Shown here one piece after another: positions 61,628 through 61,882 of a DNA stretch of 61,882 nucleotides (its first letter is position 1; each line of letters begins with the position of its first letter). The translations under genes were made by a program, and so were the position numbers. The notes under the pieces were generated by a model. It ran no database searches. It saw nothing but the letters and a program-made list of their open reading frames with translations, and was not told the DNA's origin. This stretch comes from Verrucomicrobiota bacterium (GTDB taxonomy: Bacteria > Verrucomicrobiota > Verrucomicrobiia > Chthoniobacterales > Terrimicrobiaceae), in NCBI GenBank assembly GCA_018970255.1, contig JAGWWS010000016.1, positions 1 to 61,882 of the forward strand, read 5' to 3'.

Positions 61628-61882
61628 TCACCGCATGCGGATGTCGAGGTGGAGGAAGTCGAGGAGGCCCTCAAGAAGGCGGCTGCCGGGCGATTGGCTG
61701 CCGCACCCGATTTTGGCGCGGCCGGTCATTCCGATTTTCAAGGGCTCGTCGGGATCGGCAAGACGGATGGTGGCAAAGTGGGTGTCGGAGCCGGGCGGCG
61801 GCGGGGGCTCGCCCGGGGCTGGCGGCGCAAGGCGCAGCGGAGGGGCTGCGACGGTGCCCGGGAAGCTCCCGCCCGAGAGCGA
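61628..61882 (-). CDS. C-terminal end of a HlyD-like membrane-fusion protein (gene runs off the right edge)
   Basis: Eighty-four residues in one frame enter from the right edge and end at TGA 61630-61628. The part FATIRLADPDEPLKIGMTGRAKIGCG matches the final beta-domain of HlyD/RND-adaptor-like proteins (typical ending with 'GMTGRA'), followed by a helix SRLLEGLLDFLHLDI. A Pro-rich stretch of about 15 residues precedes it. It lies 40 bases before mlaE on the same strand, so an export component may be cotranscribed with the mla genes. Only the C-terminus is visible, so the subfamily is uncertain. Confidence 0.72.
   Translation of the reverse strand, partial: SLSGGSFPGTVAAPPLRLAPPAPGEPPPPPGSDTHFATIRLADPDEPLKIGMTGRAKIGCGSQSPGSRLLEGLLDFLHLDIRMR

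Overview
The window is about 62 kb of GC-rich (roughly 65%), densely coded bacterial chromosome with no gene-free stretch over 300 bases (the largest gaps are about 100-140 bases). I read it as a member of the Verrucomicrobiota within the PVC group. The supports are a double-length UvrA (two complete UvrA copies in one 1816-aa chain, an arrangement known from Chlamydiae and relatives), an Alternative Complex III respiratory operon, a giant secreted protein with the 'DxDxDGxxNxxE' type C-terminus common in this phylum, and a tmRNA whose tag ends in LALAA. Genus-level placement is not possible from the sequence alone. Most starts lack an obvious Shine-Dalgarno sequence, and many neighbouring genes are joined by 4-base ATGA/GTGA/TTGA overlaps.

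Layout. 1-5.3 kb (+): the end of phosphopentomutase, alanine dehydrogenase, proA, a small-protein/nucleotidyltransferase pair, acylphosphatase, and an ABC ATPase with a small one-helix partner. 5.4-11.2 kb (+): an HU/IHF protein, then the tandem UvrA. 11.35-15.3 kb (-): an AAA/DUF4143 ATPase with a palindrome over its start codon, then a TerB-like protein, an ExoD-like protein, a DUF1232 protein and a YugP-type zinc peptidase, the last divergent from a LysR regulator. 16.3-28.2 kb (-): one respiratory operon, transcribed actA-B-C-D-E-F, a small membrane protein, a CcoN-like protein, CcoO, a cytochrome c and CoxB. 28.3-29.2 kb (+): a DUF192 protein and ssrA. 29.2-34.7 kb (-): a huge secreted nuclease. 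34.9-42.6 kb (+): a secreted protein of unknown function, zwf-opcA, a nitrate/sulfonate-type ABC transporter and rmuC. 42.7-45.9 kb (-): trpA, mnmG and an OB-fold protein. 46.0-47.5 kb (+): pyrD and an NlpC/P60-like protein. 47.5-50.1 kb (-): gatA, gatC, birA. 50.1-53.6 kb (+): an Ala/Lys-rich exported protein with a strong terminator, sulfite reductase and an aldo/keto reductase. 53.7-57.9 kb (-): an exported protein, cstA and a CBS/DRTGG pyrophosphatase. 57.9-61.9 kb (-): a mlaEFDCA operon preceded by the tail of a HlyD-like gene.

The most interesting content is the respiratory operon. Electrons would pass from quinol through the ACIII cytochromes (ActA, ActE) to mono-haem cytochromes and then to the CuA site of CoxB. 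The operon's only oxidase subunit-I-like protein (18509-19966) lacks every histidine that binds haem or copper in CcoN, and no CoxA follows CoxB. It therefore looks like a conserved-fold, cofactor-free CcoN paralogue kept together with an intact CcoO. A second, window-wide signal is near-absence of the tetranucleotide ACGT: about ten sites seen by eye against roughly 200 expected.

No tRNA, rRNA, CRISPR array, insertion sequence or replication origin was seen.
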